This document shows positions 62,097 to 64,000 of a stretch of DNA of 64,000 nucleotides, in pieces. The notes under the pieces were generated by a model, which did not search any database, was not told the DNA's origin, and saw only the letters and a list, made by a program, of their open reading frames with translations. Each line of letters opens with the position of its first letter. Position 1 is the first letter of the stretch. The stretch spans positions 47,047,280 through 47,111,279 of the forward strand of contig JANAVB010005597.1 of NCBI GenBank assembly GCA_029216955.1, read 5' to 3'. Position numbers and translations under genes: made by a program. This DNA is from Iris pallida (taxonomy: Eukaryota > Streptophyta > Magnoliopsida > Asparagales > Iridaceae).

Positions 62097-63571
62097 CTAT
62101 TTGATATGAGAAGCTTCACCTGCAATATTAGGTGAAGACTTTGGTATCCAATACTTGGATCCACATTTGTTAGCTTTGGGAACCCATTTGCACAAGTTCA
62201 TATCAACTAGTTTTCTAATCTGACTACGATTAGAAACGTGTCCATTCAAACCATAATAATGACAGAAAGAATTAACATTAGTACTATATGCAGCAGTATG
62301 AGATCGTACAGTAGTATGGTATGATCTTCGTGGATACTTGTAATAGAAAGCATAGTTGTGTGAAGCTTTAGCTTTGCTTGCTTCCTTTCTAAAAGATCTG
62401 ACGTGTGTGACTTTGTGATGTGCTAAGTGTCCTGTGTTAGACTGAGTCATAGGTTGTATTACCTGCTTTTCCAGTCTAATCTCTAACTTTTTAGAGTTAG
62501 CACAGATCTCATCATACTTAGCAGAAAGAACATCAATTCTACATGAAGCAATAGAATACTTCTTCTTTTCTGATTCTAATTTCTCCTTAAGTTTAGCATT
62601 TTCTTGAGTGCTTTTCTCAATGCAATCAAGTGCCTCATGCAATCCAAACTTCAGTGTGGAAATCTCAGCAGAATTATCAGAAGGAGAACTATTTCTAGCA
62701 TCATTCAATAAGCAAGTAAACTTTTCATTATCACGCTTAGAATATCCTTTCTAGCTTGCTTATACTTATCTAATACTTTCTTGTGTTCTTCTAATTGATC
62801 ACTGTAAGCATCAGATAACTCATCATAAGAAAATTCATTCTCTTCAAGAAGGAAATTATTCTGTACCTCGTTAGATAATGCTATTGAGCATAAATTTATA
62901 GCTTTATGAGGTCTCTCTTCTTCTTCTTCTTCTTCTTTAGAATCTCTTGCTTTACTTTCACACCATATGCTCGTGCTAGTGTACTTGTGAGACGATGATC
63001 TACCTTTATTTGATTGTTCATAGTGACTCTCCTTTTTAGCAGTAGTACAATCTTCTTGGATGTGGCCTATCTTCTTGCAATTGTCACATACAAGCTCTTC
63101 TTCGTATAAAGGATTGTGTTGTACCTTAAATCCTAATTTTGTCATATACATATTTGCATCATTATAAAGACTATCCTCCTCTCTGGAGTTGCTAGCTTTG
63201 CTTTCATACCTGCACTCATAAGTAGCTTCAAGAACTTTCCAAATTTTATGAGATGTTGTGCAAGTAGTAATAAGATTAAATACATTTGTGTCTACAGCAC
63301 AATAAAAGATATGCATAGATTTTGCATCAAGGGTAGCTAACTTCTTTTCTTCCACCATGTAACTATAATAGGGCTTGTTGATTATAGAGGATTTGAGAAT
63401 AGAAGTGATAGTAGGCTTCTTGTAGCCATTGACAACAATTGACCATATATCAAAATCTAGAGACTTCAGTTAGAAGCTCGTTCATGTCTTCCAATAACTA
63501 TAGTTTATTCCATCAAATAATGAGAGTCTATTTGAGGATTTCTCTTCAGTTGTGAAGTACATACTTGCCAT
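62097..63571 (-). pseudogene. SIRE-type copia gag, pseudogene
   Basis: The start chosen is ATG at 63571; 71 codons later it is in frame with the long open stretch. Typical copia gag features follow: RLSLFDGINYSYWKT, then FDIWSIVVNGYKKP, TLDAKSM and TTCTTSHKIWKVLEATYE, a CCHC knuckle CDNCKKIGHIQEDC, and a long coiled-coil-like Glu/Lys-rich part. Two stops interrupt the N-terminus (after WKT and after TSF, about 63475-63485). A frameshift near 62745 joins the second half, which has a coiled coil and a decayed second knuckle (CHYYGLNGHVSNRS: two cysteines lost) and ends about 62097. No protease or pol follows; about 300 bases of AT-rich DNA lead to element C. Confidence 0.85.
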
Positions 63572-63651
63572 ATGTGATACTGTGATCTATGTAACAGCTG
63601 TAATAAATAAGAATATAATAGCAGTGTTACCTCACTTTACCTGTATAACCC

Positions 63652-63786
63652 GTTCTGATACCAATTATAGGAGCAATTGGGATCAGAATATAATACCTCT
63701 AGATGGAGAACCTGCTCTGATACCAGTTGTAGGAGCAATTGGTATGAGCAACAATATCTATATACCAAGCACCCGCTCTGATACCA
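63652..63786 (-). repeat. Primer binding site of element F, present three times
   Basis: On the minus strand TGGTATCAGAGCGGG (63772-63786) lies two bases from the LTR and fits the plant initiator-Met primer site. The unit recurs as TGGTATCAGAGCAGG about 61 bases further in and TGGTATCAGAACGGG after another 61. Each is preceded by a copy of the LTR-edge-like sequence CAATTGCTCCTA. Confidence 0.88.
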
Positions 63787-63788
63787 AT

Positions 63789-64000
63789 TGTAGGACCGAT
63801 TGTATGAACGAATTATAAAGCGCAATACTCTAGAGGGAGGGTGAATAGAGTAGGCAGCAGAAATTTACTATTTAAAAATTTTAGTAACAAGATCACAGAT
63901 AATATATCACAGATATGTAAATAAAAAGTAGAGAGTAGAGAGCAAACACAAACACAAGGATGTATACTGGTTTCCCTCTTATGAGGACTAGTCCAGTCGG
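63789..64000 (-). repeat. Element F 5' LTR, cut by the window edge
   Basis: Begins TGTAGGACCGATTG (plus reading) and follows 34778-34989 closely to the last base of the window. The rest of this LTR is outside. Confidence 0.85.

Larger units (their letters stand above)
34778..64000 (-). mobile_element. Element F: SIRE-type Ty1/copia retrotransposon, gag-only, hosting G, C and D
   Basis: The 3' LTR (34778-39096) and the start of the 5' LTR (63789 onward, cut by the window edge) match in their first 210 bases. A TGGTATCAGAGC primer site follows the 5' LTR, and a purine tract AAAAAAGGGAAGAT precedes the 3' LTR, both read on the minus strand. Copia-type gag with one good zinc knuckle lies downstream of the primer site. 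I find no protease, integrase, RT or RNase H between gag and the 3' LTR, only about 3.8 kb of AT-rich DNA. F hosts solo LTR G and element C. The target duplication would be AGCTC (34773-34777); its partner is outside. Confidence 0.85.

Overview
This window is plant nuclear DNA made almost entirely of nested transposable elements; I see no intact host gene. Chromovirus-type (Ty3/gypsy, Tekay-like) and SIRE-type (Ty1/copia) LTR retrotransposons, a CACTA transposon with plant-specific domains, a hAT transposase fragment and MITEs point to a repeat-rich flowering plant. Nothing in the sequence fixes the species. Names A to H are mine.

Layout. A short hAT-transposase remnant (34361-34777, minus) separates two nests. 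LEFT NEST: the 3' LTR of element E (145-34360, about 2.4 kb of its own sequence) was split twice. Element A (174-15394, minus, TSD CATTA) has 4.03-kb LTRs around only 1.2 kb of non-coding DNA, and its 3' LTR holds a 5.9-kb CACTA element H (2659-8579, TSD GCA) with its own foldback insertions. Element B (17555-34149, plus, TSD GCTAT) is a tandem LTR-internal-LTR-internal-LTR array with 3.3-3.5-kb LTRs and two near-identical non-coding internals. RIGHT NEST: copia element F (34778 to beyond 64000, minus) has a solo LTR G (35998-38881, TSD CTTAC) in its 3' LTR and element C (42593-61797, plus, TSD GAGCA) in its body. The 3' LTR of C is split by element D (49501-59253, minus), the only chromovirus here that keeps gag and pol remnants.

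How the parts relate. A, B and C encode nothing recognisable, yet they share with pol-bearing D a block just inside the 5' LTR (TGGTGG..CATGCAGGTC), the pol-terminal motif at the 3' LTR boundary (TTTCGAGGACGAAATT) and, for A, B and D, a 3' untranslated module of about 250 bp. D is itself broken (gag capsid, protease, half of RT and part of integrase are gone, with stops and frameshifts). The simplest reading is a family of large non-autonomous derivatives (LARD-like) descended from, and probably mobilised by, D-like chromoviruses. H and F are likewise internally deleted: H lacks the TNP2 catalytic core and F keeps only a damaged gag.

Boundaries come from TG..CA ends plus matching 5-bp (or 3- and 9-bp) target duplications read directly. 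Similarities were judged by eye; no identity percentages or ages were computed.
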